Shown: in pieces, positions 32,120 to 40,065 of the stretch
Position numbering within the stretch: position 1 is the first letter of the stretch
Layout: each line of letters starts with the position of its first letter
Origin: Sphaerobacteraceae bacterium
Lineage (GTDB): Bacteria; Chloroflexota; Chloroflexia; Thermomicrobiales; Thermomicrobiaceae
Length of the DNA: 40,884 bases
NCBI GenBank assembly: GCA_007695115.1
Contig: REEK01000160.1
Coordinates: 1 to 40,884, forward strand
Direction of reading: 5' to 3'
Translations under genes and position numbers: made by a program
The notes under the pieces: model-generated
The model's input: the letters and a program-made list of their open reading frames with translations, nothing else
The model's database searches: none
What the model was told of the DNA's origin: nothing

Positions 32120-32890
32120 TCACAGGAGTGCTACGTCATTGATTTCAATATGGAAGTCACACCCGAGAAACTCTGCAGCACGCCGGCACATCAGCATACG
32201 TGGCAGGAAGATCTCGAAATAGTGCATGACCTGTGAGATCTCGGTATCGATCTTCAGTTCCAGCGTGATCGTCTTGTTGTCGGGATCGACCCGCAGGAAC
32301 GATGACTCCGACGCATAGTTTACCCGGTCGTGCTGATCGAACATGTTCTGATCGATATTCCTGACCCGGCTGCGATGGACATCCGACTTGTCAGCCAGGA
32401 TCAACGCAGCTGATACGGGATGAACGGCTTCACCCAGACGCTGGGAGTCGTCACCGTGGCTGCCGATTGCGCCCATGATGAGGGCAATATCTTCGTGAGG
32501 AACCTTGTACCGTATCAGGATTTCCCGGGCCAGCAGTGCGCCAGTCAGACTATGGTCGTAGCGGCTGACCACATTGCCGATATCGTGCAGGTAGCCAGCG
32601 ATCCCGGCCAGTTCCTGCATATGCTCGTCGTAGCCGAGGCGCTTCAATACGTTGCGGGCGATCCGGGAGACCAGACGAAAGTGCCGCGGGCCGTGTTCGG
32701 TAAAGCCGAGCACGCCGAGATTGGTGTTGGCGACATTCGCCAGCACCTTGACCTCTTCATCTTCTTCCAGATCCGTCACCGTGATCGGCAGGCTCAGAGT
32801 ACTGGGTGCAGCGGATGCTTCAGGATGTTTCGGGCGTTCTTCACCGATCTCTTCGACCAGCCGTCCGACGTTTCGTTTGCCTTCATTCAT
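32120..32890 (-). CDS. HD-domain phosphohydrolase
   Basis: 256-residue protein with an HD metal-dependent phosphohydrolase domain: histidine in TEHGPRHFRLV, the HD pair in AGYLHDIGNVVSRYDHS, then GAIGSHGDD and a late ALILADKSDVHRSR with the conserved aspartate. The first 50 residues are charged and likely disordered. HD domains of this kind act on nucleotides or cyclic nucleotides, or as regulators; the substrate is unknown. The frame is open to 32941, but the ATG at 32890 has GAGGAG 6 nt upstream. It is followed after 7 nt by rodA, which suggests a link to envelope growth. It also resembles HD proteins of Chloroflexota that sit near cell-shape genes, though I cannot check that. Confidence 0.85.
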   Translation of the reverse strand: MNEGKRNVGRLVEEIGEERPKHPEASAAPSTLSLPITVTDLEEDEEVKVLANVANTNLGVLGFTEHGPRHFRLVSRIARNVLKRLGYDEHMQELAGIAGYLHDIGNVVSRYDHSLTGALLAREILIRYKVPHEDIALIMGAIGSHGDDSQRLGEAVHPVSAALILADKSDVHRSRVRNIDQNMFDQHDRVNYASESSFLRVDPDNKTITLELKIDTEISQVMHYFEIFLPRMLMCRRAAEFLGCDFHIEINDVALL

Positions 32891-32945
32891 CGAGGGCTCC
32901 TCAGCTACAAGTCGCGGCCAACAAGTATATCCAAACCGCACCGGC

Positions 32946-34061
32946 TCATCGGAAGCGCTCGATACTCAGCTCGTCAACCGGAGTCGACGGCTCACCTGTG
33001 GAGACGAATTCCCGCATGATTACGCCGATTTGCGGGCTGAGGGCGAACCCGTGCCCGGAGAAGCCGCAGGCGATCAACAACCCCTGAACCTCGGGCACCG
33101 GGCCGATGATCGGGACGCCATCGGTGGCGATCGCTTCCAGGCCGGTCCAGGCCCGGAGCAGGCGGGACTGTTTCAGCAACGGATAGATGGTGGACGAGTG
33201 TGCCGCACTGCCGGTGATGCTGCCGGAGCGAACCCGTCCGAACCGGCGATCCTGATAGACCGATCCATCCCAACCACCACCGATCAGGTAGCTACCGGTG
33301 GGAATCTGTTTCAGGCTGACCTGTTTGCTGACACAGCCGAGCACCTGCTTGAGCTTCGGCGGCATCTGCTCGGTCAATAGCATCTGGAGTGCCCGCGTCT
33401 CCACCGGAAGATCGATCCCCGCGAGCTTCGCCAGCTCCCGGCCCCAGGCTCCGGCGGCGTTGATCACCCAGTCGCAGGCGATCGTCCCCTGCGATGTCTC
33501 AACGCCGGTAATCCGGTCCCGTTCGATCGTCAGACCGGTGACCTTCGTGAACTGGTAGAGGATGGCGCCGTGTTTAACGGCCGCACGGGTGTAGGCTTTC
33601 GCGACCCATGGCGGCATGGCGTGGCCATCGGTCGAACAGTACGAACCGGCGATGACGTGGGGTGCCACACCGGGAACCAGCTCCTGCAAGTCCTTGCCGT
33701 AGACCATCTCGATGTCCAGCCCGGATTCCTGCTCTCGTTTGACACGGGCTTCGACGGCCGGCAGATCAGATTCGAACTCGACCAGGTTGACGTGTCCCTC
33801 TTGCAGGTAGTGGAGATCGGCATCGAGCTCCTGCTCCAGGTGCGGCCAGCGCTGGATCGCCTTGATCGCAATCGGTAACTCGCGTGGATCACGACCCTGC
33901 TGGCGGACGCCACCGGCGCTGGCACCCGAAGCAACAGAGCCGACTTCGCCAGCTTCGACGATCGCGGTGCTGATGCCAGCTTTGCTCAGTTCATAGGCCG
34001 ATGCGGCACCGGTAACCCCGGCCCCGATCACGACGACCTCGACTCCCGGCAACCGGCTCAT
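32946..34061 (-). CDS. FAD-dependent amine/amino-acid oxidoreductase (DAO family)
   Basis: 371-residue flavoprotein of the D-amino-acid oxidase family, closest in pattern to sarcosine oxidase beta or glycine oxidase-type enzymes. The FAD-binding GAGVTG is at 13-18 in VVVIGAGVTGAASAYELSK, the second block is VASGASAGGVRQQGRD and the C-terminal FAD motif is GLLIACGFSGHGFALSP. The central AYTRAAVKHGAIL and DWVINAAGAWGRELA are typical. It oxidises a secondary or primary amine; the exact substrate is unknown. I choose the ATG at 34061, with AGGGA 9 nt upstream; the 36-residue extension up to 34169 precedes the dinucleotide fold and is unlikely. The HD gene follows 55 nt later. Confidence 0.88.
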   Translation of the reverse strand: MSRLPGVEVVVIGAGVTGAASAYELSKAGISTAIVEAGEVGSVASGASAGGVRQQGRDPRELPIAIKAIQRWPHLEQELDADLHYLQEGHVNLVEFESDLPAVEARVKREQESGLDIEMVYGKDLQELVPGVAPHVIAGSYCSTDGHAMPPWVAKAYTRAAVKHGAILYQFTKVTGLTIERDRITGVETSQGTIACDWVINAAGAWGRELAKLAGIDLPVETRALQMLLTEQMPPKLKQVLGCVSKQVSLKQIPTGSYLIGGGWDGSVYQDRRFGRVRSGSITGSAAHSSTIYPLLKQSRLLRAWTGLEAIATDGVPIIGPVPEVQGLLIACGFSGHGFALSPQIGVIMREFVSTGEPSTPVDELSIERFR

Positions 34062-34174
34062 GATGCAGTGTCCCTTCCCGTGTGGTGTGTTTCTTCGAGT
34101 ATGGCTGCTGGGTTCGATGGACACAAGGAGAACGGCACCCGGAGACGCCGCAAACAGGGGCTTTCCCAATACTA

Positions 34175-34183
34175 TGGTAGTCT
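34175..34183 (+). promoter_or_regulatory. Candidate extended -10 element for the S9 peptidase gene
   Basis: TGG plus TAGTCT (34178-34183), 42 nt before the peptidase ATG, with no good -35 box. The longer string ATGGTAGTCTGA (34174-34185) recurs upstream of the MFS gene at 38386, on the opposite strand. Confidence 0.38.
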
Positions 34184-34225
34184 GACCCGGTATCGGACAT
34201 TCACCATTCAGGAAAGATCAGCCAA

Positions 34226-36115
34226 ATGAATGCCAGACGGTATGACGCTTCGCTCGCGGTCAGTCTTCAACTGCCAACCGATCTCCACCTCTCTCCGGAT
34301 GGAACGCGCGCGATATTCAATGTGGCTCCGATCGGGCATGCGGAAACGATTCCCACCAGCCATCTCTGGATGGCGGACGTGACGGGCGACATCAACGCGC
34401 GTCCCTTTACTACCGGCAAATCGAACAACACCTCGCCTCGCTGGTCGCCCGATGGACGGACCATCGCTTTTCTCTCGGATCGTGCCGAGCGTGGAACTTC
34501 CCAGTGCTACCTGATTCCGACCGATGGTGGGGAGGCATTGCAGGTGACCCGTATGAAGCGGGGTGTCGATGCCATCTGCTGGACTCCGGACGGCCTGTCG
34601 CTCTCTGGAACGGTTGATCGCCGGACGCTGGCCGGAGAGCAGGATGCACCGACTGATGTCTCGGTGGCGAGCCTGTCCGTCAGAACCCGGGTGATTGTGA
34701 AGATCGATCCCGGGAGTGGGCGGCTCAGTGTGCTCGGGCCGGCATCTGGCCACGTCTGGGCCTATTCCTGGCGGCCAGACGGGCAGCAGATTGCCGCACT
34801 GGTGACCCAGACGAACCTTCTGGACGATCCCGGGAATGTCTATCTTCTTCTGATCGATCCAGTTACCCGTGCAGCGCGAACTCTCGCCGAGTTCACTCGG
34901 GTGCCCGATGCGCTGGCCTGGTCGCCGGATGGCACCTGTATTTCGATGGTTGGCAACACCGGGCAGTCGCTCGATGATCAGGCGGTTATGGTGATCGATG
35001 CTGAAACCGGCAGCATCAACCACCTCGATCCCGGCCCGTCAACGCCGATCTGGGCTGGATGGGTTGATTCATCAACGTTGATCACGGCAGCGCAGGATAA
35101 TCTCTGGGCACGGGTCGATCGTGTCGATCTGGATTCTGGCAGTGTAGAGACACTGGACCTGTTGCCCGAGAACGGGTCGATTCAGGCACCGTTGAGCCTG
35201 AGCAACGATGGCGGGTCGCTGGGGATCATTCGTACCAACCCCTATTCGCCACCGGAGGTCTGGGCAGGTGCGCTGGATGGCAGCCAATTCTCGCGGCTGT
35301 CTCATCTGAATCCGCAGCTGGACGGCGTGCAGCTGGCCACGATGGAGCCGATCCACTGGACATCGAAAGATGGGATGCAGATCGATGGCTGGCTGTTGCT
35401 TCCGCCGGATGCACCCGACGACACGCGACTCCCGCTCATCGCCGATGTTCACGGTGGTCCAACCGCAGTCTGGGGAGCAACGTTCCACGCGACCTGGCAC
35501 GACTGGGGACAGTTGCTGGCGGCCGAAGGCTATGCGGTACTGTTGCCGAACCCACGGGGGAGCACTGGCAAAGGGCGAGACTTCACGTCTGCCAACCATG
35601 CTGATCTCGGCGGGATGGATTTCGAGGATGTGATGGCGGGCATCGATCATCTGGTGATCGAACGTGGGATCGCCGATCCAGACCGGCTCGGGATTGCTGG
35701 CTGGAGCTATGGTGGCTTCCTGGCCGCCTGGGGGGTCAGCCAGTCGGATCGGTTCAAAGCGGCGGTCTGTGGCGCGGCCGTGACGAACTGGCCGAGCAAG
35801 GTGGGAACAACCGATATCCGCCCGTACAACGAGGAACGCTTTGCCGGACCGCTTCACAAGGAACCAGACGATCTCTGGAACCGGTCGCCGATTCGCTACC
35901 TCGGGAACATCGCCACGCCGACGCTGGTCGTTCACGGGGAGGCCGACCCACGGGTGCCGCCCGGCCAGGGAATGGAGCTCTACCTGGGGCTCCGGGCGAT
36001 GGGCGTGCCGACCGATTTCGTGACCTACCCACGTCAGAAGCATGCCTTCCATGAGAAGGCGCACCAGTACGATATTATCGGACGTATTACCGGCTGGTTT
36101 CGCCGGTATTTGTAA
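34226..36115 (+). CDS. S9 family serine peptidase (acylaminoacyl-peptidase/DPP-like)
   Basis: 629-residue cytoplasmic prolyl-oligopeptidase family enzyme: an N-terminal seven-bladed propeller with repeated YRW-like strands (PRWSPDGRTIAFLSDRA, WTPDGL, AWSPDGT), then an alpha/beta hydrolase. The catalytic triad is Ser494 in GWSYGGF, Asp574 in HGEADPRVP and His606 in RQKHAFHE; PLIADVHGGP holds the oxyanion loop. No signal peptide is present, so it trims peptides or acylated peptides inside the cell. AGGAAAG lies 9 nt before the ATG. It is followed 42 nt later by a RidA gene in the same direction, and the two are probably co-transcribed. Confidence 0.92.
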   Translation: MNARRYDASLAVSLQLPTDLHLSPDGTRAIFNVAPIGHAETIPTSHLWMADVTGDINARPFTTGKSNNTSPRWSPDGRTIAFLSDRAERGTSQCYLIPTDGGEALQVTRMKRGVDAICWTPDGLSLSGTVDRRTLAGEQDAPTDVSVASLSVRTRVIVKIDPGSGRLSVLGPASGHVWAYSWRPDGQQIAALVTQTNLLDDPGNVYLLLIDPVTRAARTLAEFTRVPDALAWSPDGTCISMVGNTGQSLDDQAVMVIDAETGSINHLDPGPSTPIWAGWVDSSTLITAAQDNLWARVDRVDLDSGSVETLDLLPENGSIQAPLSLSNDGGSLGIIRTNPYSPPEVWAGALDGSQFSRLSHLNPQLDGVQLATMEPIHWTSKDGMQIDGWLLLPPDAPDDTRLPLIADVHGGPTAVWGATFHATWHDWGQLLAAEGYAVLLPNPRGSTGKGRDFTSANHADLGGMDFEDVMAGIDHLVIERGIADPDRLGIAGWSYGGFLAAWGVSQSDRFKAAVCGAAVTNWPSKVGTTDIRPYNEERFAGPLHKEPDDLWNRSPIRYLGNIATPTLVVHGEADPRVPPGQGMELYLGLRAMGVPTDFVTYPRQKHAFHEKAHQYDIIGRITGWFRRYL

Positions 36116-36157
36116 TCGATCGAGTTTTTCAGCAGGGAAGATGAAGGGATACGCACG

Positions 36158-36607
36158 ATGACACCAGAACAGAAGCTGCAAGAGCTTGGTATCGAACTGC
36201 CACACGTCGAACTTGGCGATCGGCCGCTGATTCCGTGGGTACGTACCGGGAATCTGCTCTATCTCTCGGGTCGCACGCCATCGAAAGGCCCGAAGGGTCA
36301 GGCCGGCGGCGAGGTATCCACCGAGGACGCTTATGCCGCCGCACGGGATTGTGGCATTGGCCAGCTGGGTGTGGCCAAGGCAGCGCTCGGCGATCTGAGC
36401 AAGATCAAGCGAGTGGTCAAGGTACTCGGAATGGTGAACACCGTGCCGGGCTACACCGAGCAGCCACAGGTGATCAATGGCTTCTCGGACCTGATGGTGG
36501 AAGTGTTCGGGGAAAATGGCCGCCACGCCCGCTCGGCAGTCGGTATGGCGAGCCTGCCCGGGAATGTCCCGGTTGAGGTGGAAGTGATCTTCGAGATCGA
36601 GGACTAG
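36158..36607 (+). CDS. RidA family (YjgF/YER057c/UK114) protein
   Basis: 149-residue small protein of the RidA superfamily. The conserved C-terminal region HARSAVGMASLPGNVPVEVE contains Arg125, the residue that in RidA enzymes deaminates reactive enamine/imine intermediates. The N-terminal LLYLSGRTPSKGPKGQAGG and middle DLSKIKRVVKVLGMVN match the family barrel. At 149 residues it is longer than E. coli RidA and fits the YER057c-like group, where the exact substrate is less certain. It sits after the S9 peptidase; amino acids released by that peptidase and then used by PLP enzymes could generate such intermediates, which is inference only. Confidence 0.88.
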   Translation: MTPEQKLQELGIELPHVELGDRPLIPWVRTGNLLYLSGRTPSKGPKGQAGGEVSTEDAYAAARDCGIGQLGVAKAALGDLSKIKRVVKVLGMVNTVPGYTEQPQVINGFSDLMVEVFGENGRHARSAVGMASLPGNVPVEVEVIFEIED

Positions 36608-36640
36608 ATAGGTCGGTCTGGCAGGATCCTTGCGTTGTAA

Positions 36641-36676
36641 CTCCAGTGATGACGGTTTCGTCACATAACGCTGGAG
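36641..36676 (+). promoter_or_regulatory. Leader hairpin that can mask the Shine-Dalgarno site
   Basis: CTCCAG (36641-36646) is complementary to CTGGAG (36671-36676), which contains most of the Shine-Dalgarno sequence of the 97-residue gene. Inside lies a second 5-bp stem TGACG/CGTCA with loop GTTT (36650-36663). Folding would hide the ribosome-binding site, and melting or a ligand or protein could open it. Confidence 0.5.
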
Positions 36677-36682
36677 GAACAC

Positions 36683-36976
36683 ATGTCCGACCACGAAAAG
36701 AAGCAGAAGAAGCACGAAGACGACCAGGAACAGGAACAGCATCACGACCCTGCAAACCATTCTGGTGACCTGGTTGATTACGACCCGGACAAGGCGCAGG
36801 ACATGATCGATGTCGACGAAGCGGCCGAACACGCCAATCAGGTGAGTTCGCCGAATCCGGACGATCCACAGCATCCGAAGCAGGGCGTTCCGCCGAATCA
36901 GGAGAACGTTTCCGAGGGCTTCACGACAGGCCGCGGTATGCAGGGTGGATCGGCTAACCGCCGCAAGCGTTCCTGA
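36683..36976 (+). CDS. Small acidic, charged hypothetical protein (97 residues)
   Basis: I do not recognise a named family. The product is almost devoid of hydrophobic segments: a lysine/glutamate/histidine-rich start (KKQKKHEDDQ), an acidic middle (VDYDPDKAQDMIDVDEAAEH) and a proline/asparagine/glutamine-rich tail ending in NRRKRS. It is probably intrinsically disordered and cytoplasmic, of the sort seen among stress or desiccation-related proteins, but no repeat motif supports that. GGAGGAA stands 5-6 nt before the ATG, inside a hairpin. It has its own 75-nt gap after RidA and ends before a strong hairpin. Confidence 0.7.
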   Translation: MSDHEKKQKKHEDDQEQEQHHDPANHSGDLVDYDPDKAQDMIDVDEAAEHANQVSSPNPDDPQHPKQGVPPNQENVSEGFTTGRGMQGGSANRRKRS

Positions 36977-37003
36977 CCGGTCGCGCAGCAATGAAACAAG
37001 AAC

Positions 37004-37037
37004 AGACGCCCGGCTCCGTTAGAGGGGTCGGGCGTCT
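37004..37037. terminator. Bidirectional hairpin between convergent genes
   Basis: A 14-bp stem with two G/T wobbles (AGACGCCCGGCTCC with GGGGTCGGGCGTCT) around the loop GTTAGA. Rightward it is followed by TCTGTGTTGCTG, a poor U tract; leftward it is followed by GTTCTTGTTTC, a better one. It lies between the ends of the 97-residue gene and the convergent MFS gene and probably serves both. Confidence 0.75.
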
Positions 37038-37057
37038 CTGTGTTGCTGCTTGAGGTG

Positions 37058-38386
37058 TCAGGAGCGCGCTTTCCCCGGCTCGAGCGGTGGCGCGGCTTCC
37101 GAATCGCTATCGCTGGCGGGTGTTTCTTCTTCTGGTTTCGGTTCGGTGTTGCCTGAGACTGGCGGGCGGAGATCACGGAGGTTTGGATTCAGGATCAACC
37201 CGACGATGGCCAGAATGTAGCTGAAACCGATAATCAACAACGTCTGCACCAGGCTGGTCCACTCGATCAGCAATCCTGCCAGCAAGCGACCGGGAACCAT
37301 TGCGGTGAAGATCGCCGCGTCATACAGGCCGAAGACCCGTCCCCGGAATTCGGCTGGGGTGTTCTCCTGAATCATGGTAAAGACCAGTGGGATCATCGGA
37401 CCATTCATCAGCCCGGTGATGAACATCCCCACCAGAATGATCCAGTATGGTGGGGTAGCCGCCAGCATGAAGAACATGAACCCGAGGCTGCTGGCGCCGA
37501 TCAGAATCACCCCCCGCCGCGGCCAGCGATGCCCCCAGATACCGAAGGCGATCGCCGTGACCAGTCCACCGGCGCCCATCGCCCCGAACATGAACCCGAA
37601 CGCTGAAGCGCTCTGGAAGATGTCGTGACCGTAGACCGGCAGGATGACCATCTGGTTTGCCCGGACGAACTGCACCGCCATGACGGTGATCATCAGCGCC
37701 AGAATGATCCGGGTGCCGAAGACGAACGACAATCCCCCCTTGAGTTGTCCGAGATACCGGGTCTGGCTCTGTACCGAGCCCTGGGAACTCGGGACCAGAG
37801 TGGGGATGAATAGCCCGACGGTGGTCACCGACACGAAGAACATTCCGGTTGAGATCCAGAGCACCGAGCTGGAGCCGATGATGCCGATCAGAATCCCGGC
37901 CGAGGCCGGAGCCAGCAGCATGGCCGACTGCATCAGCGTCTGAACCATGGAGTTGGCCCGTTCGAGACGAATCCCGGCTCGTCCGGCGATATCCGGCATC
38001 ATGCTGTGCCGGGCGGTGAATCCAGGGGTATCGAAGGTCGCCCGCATGAAGACGAAGAAGAGGAGCTGCCAGAAGGTGATCCCGGTGGTGTAGTAGAGCA
38101 ACGGGATCATGCCGAAGGCAAAACCCGCCACCAGGTCGGAGATCATCGCAGTTCGTTTGAAGCCGATCCGATCGACGATCACCCCACCAAAAATGCCGGC
38201 GAAGATCATCGGGATACCCTGAATCGCGGCCACGATGCCGGTCCGGGCCGCGCTTCCGGTTGTCTCCAGCACGAACCACGGTACCGCCACCAGGGCGATC
38301 ATCAGGCTGAAATAGACCATCGCGTAGCTGACGAGCAAGGCAAAGAACGGCGTGCGATCTCTCTGTTGCTCTGCTGCGGTATCCAT
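37058..38386 (-). CDS. MFS transporter (EntS/MdtG-like exporter type)
   Basis: 442-residue major facilitator with 12 helices and a hydrophilic C-terminal tail of about 40 residues. The helix 2-3 loop signature is GGVIVDRIGFKRTAMI, followed by the helix 4 segment RATFDTPGFTARHSMMPDI, whose PGF and ARHSMMP pattern is typical of the MFS_3 group of exporters (enterobactin and drug efflux). Near the end is PAEFRGRVFGLYDAA. GGAGGATC lies just before the ATG at 38386. It is a second, distinct MFS protein from the one at 11512. Substrate unknown. Confidence 0.9.
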   Translation of the reverse strand: MDTAAEQQRDRTPFFALLVSYAMVYFSLMIALVAVPWFVLETTGSAARTGIVAAIQGIPMIFAGIFGGVIVDRIGFKRTAMISDLVAGFAFGMIPLLYYTTGITFWQLLFFVFMRATFDTPGFTARHSMMPDIAGRAGIRLERANSMVQTLMQSAMLLAPASAGILIGIIGSSSVLWISTGMFFVSVTTVGLFIPTLVPSSQGSVQSQTRYLGQLKGGLSFVFGTRIILALMITVMAVQFVRANQMVILPVYGHDIFQSASAFGFMFGAMGAGGLVTAIAFGIWGHRWPRRGVILIGASSLGFMFFMLAATPPYWIILVGMFITGLMNGPMIPLVFTMIQENTPAEFRGRVFGLYDAAIFTAMVPGRLLAGLLIEWTSLVQTLLIIGFSYILAIVGLILNPNLRDLRPPVSGNTEPKPEEETPASDSDSEAAPPLEPGKARS

Positions 38387-38441
38387 GATCCTCCGGAGGC
38401 GGTTGACCCTGGGCCGAACCCACCACAGTCGACCCAGGTTC

Positions 38442-38450
38442 AGACTACCA
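38442..38450 (-). promoter_or_regulatory. Candidate extended -10 element for the MFS gene at 38386
   Basis: On the minus strand TGG (38450-38448) is followed by TAGTCT (38447-38442), about 55 nt before the MFS ATG, inside a 12-bp string identical to that before the S9 peptidase gene. No -35 box is evident. Confidence 0.38.
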
Positions 38451-38469
38451 TGCAGATCGCGTTCATGGG

Positions 38470-39423
38470 TCAGTCTTCAGGGTTCAGGACCTTCCGGACA
38501 GCGAGCTGACCGGCCTGGTAGAGCGCCTCGATGCGTTCGGGCGGGAGATCGAACTCGGTAGTGCCGACGCCGAGTGTGGGAATTGCCACACTCCGGGCGA
38601 TCTCGTCGGCATCGAGGTAGCGCCGGTCGTGCGCTTCCATCAGCGTTCTGGCCATGCTCTCTACGTAATCGACAAGCTGCCCGAAGCGTGTGCGAGCCAG
38701 TGCCGGAACGGGCAGGAGATTGACCAGACTGGTGTCTGGCTGATCCTCGACCAGACGCAGGCCGACGACATTGGCGTCAGGCTCGGACTGGCCATCGAAG
38801 ATCCAGAGGGGGAAGTTGGAGAGCATGCCGCCATCGACCAGGAGGTGCTCGGCGTTGTCAGCCGCGCTGTTCAGGCGAACCGGCTCGTAGACGATCGGGA
38901 TACTGGAGCTCATGCGCAGTGCCAGGGCAACGCTCAGGTCATCGGGTTCGATGCCAAAGAGCGAGGCGTCTCGAGGGAACAGGAGAATTCGCCGGGCGGT
39001 GATGTCGGAGACGACAACCTGCAGCGGATCGTAGGGGTTGCCATCTCGCAGATCGCCGAACGTCTGGATACCGCGGGCTGAGAGTAGCTCGGTGAGTCGT
39101 TCGATCAGGCGGTTGCCGGGATGCAGGCCCATTTGGAGAAAGACCGCCAGTGGTTTACCGATTGCCGGGAGACGGGCATACCAGCGGGTGTCCAGAAGCT
39201 CGGGGAATGGCTCGGTCTCGATAATCTGCCGGAGCTCAATCGGGGAGTAACCGCTGGCGGTCAACCCGGCCACCAACGCCCCACCCGATGCCCCGGCAAT
39301 GCGACGGATCGTGACATTCTGCCGCTCGAGCTCATCCATACCGCCGACAAGGCCGATCGCCTTGATGCCGCCGCCTTGCAGGACGAGATCGATCGGCCCA
39401 GACGATGATCGCATCAGAACCAT
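38470..39423 (-). CDS. Patatin-like phospholipase family protein
   Basis: 317-residue lipid acyl hydrolase with a Ser-Asp dyad. The anion hole LQGGGIKAIG is at about 16-24, the nucleophile is Ser46 in GASGG and the aspartate lies in LLVDGGMLSNFPLW near residue 196. No signal peptide or membrane helix; it acts on membrane lipids from the inside or on neutral lipids. The bacterial relatives include RssA-like proteins. The gene stands 38 nt after the GNAT gene and is likely in one transcript with it. The start could be Met1 or Met4. Confidence 0.9.
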   Translation of the reverse strand: MVLMRSSSGPIDLVLQGGGIKAIGLVGGMDELERQNVTIRRIAGASGGALVAGLTASGYSPIELRQIIETEPFPELLDTRWYARLPAIGKPLAVFLQMGLHPGNRLIERLTELLSARGIQTFGDLRDGNPYDPLQVVVSDITARRILLFPRDASLFGIEPDDLSVALALRMSSSIPIVYEPVRLNSAADNAEHLLVDGGMLSNFPLWIFDGQSEPDANVVGLRLVEDQPDTSLVNLLPVPALARTRFGQLVDYVESMARTLMEAHDRRYLDADEIARSVAIPTLGVGTTEFDLPPERIEALYQAGQLAVRKVLNPED

Positions 39424-39461
39424 CAGGGCCGTCCTTTCGGTATTGGGCTGTGCGCGGTTCG

Positions 39462-40016
39462 TCAGTATTCTGGTCTGTCGGAGATGTTCAGGGTAGGTCG
39501 ATAGCCAACGGCAGGATGCACCCGACGCTTCTGCATAAGCACGCCGTGTCGATTCCGGCCGTAGTAATCGCGCAGGTCACCGGCAGATTGATAGCCATGA
39601 CGGCGATAGAGTGCCTGGGCGGCGAGGTTCTTGTCTTCGACCATGAGGGTCATATTGTCGTGATCGAGGATTCGCTCGATGGTGCTGAGCAAGGAGGAGC
39701 CGAGGCCGATGCGCCGGTAGTCGGGATCAACACAGATGTTGAGCACGCGTGCCTGCTGCTTCTGAGTATCGCCGATTACACAGCCGACGATGTCCTCGTT
39801 GCGGCGGGCGATCAGAACTTTGGCTCTCGGCCAGAGATGAAAGACGAGGAGCGTTATCAGCCCGTAGGACTGGTCCCCTTCGAAGCAGCGACGCTGGAGA
39901 TTTCGCAATCCCATGAGGTCGCCGGTACTGGCGGGTGTGATGACGATTTTGTCCTGCGATCGGGCAGACTGGGCATTCGACGGGATCGTGCGCGACGGTC
40001 GATTGATCGTTGCCAC
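39462..40016 (-). CDS. GNAT-family N-acetyltransferase (RimI-like)
   Basis: 184-residue acetyl-CoA-dependent acetyltransferase. The acetyl-CoA loop is the region VDPDYRRIGLGSSLL (the R-x-x-G-x-G/A form), preceded by ARVLNICV and followed by LMVEDKNLAAQALYRRHGY, the RimI-type C-terminal half. It could acetylate a protein N-terminus or a small molecule. The frame is open to 40103; I use the GTG at 40016 because GGAGG is upstream, at a long spacing of 11 nt, and the upstream residues have no family character. It precedes the patatin gene. The likely operon order is GNAT then patatin. Confidence 0.82.
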   Translation of the reverse strand: MATINRPSRTIPSNAQSARSQDKIVITPASTGDLMGLRNLQRRCFEGDQSYGLITLLVFHLWPRAKVLIARRNEDIVGCVIGDTQKQQARVLNICVDPDYRRIGLGSSLLSTIERILDHDNMTLMVEDKNLAAQALYRRHGYQSAGDLRDYYGRNRHGVLMQKRRVHPAVGYRPTLNISDRPEY

Positions 40017-40065
40017 TGAGTTTTGAACCTCCACGTCATCGACAATCTGCAGTGAGTGTGCCCGA

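Noticed and set aside
35072-36991. 639-codon minus-strand frame opposite the S9 peptidase and RidA genes
   Set aside because: It is the antisense shadow of GC-rich genes; composition is rich in Arg, His and Pro with no motifs, and the sense genes have full catalytic sites.
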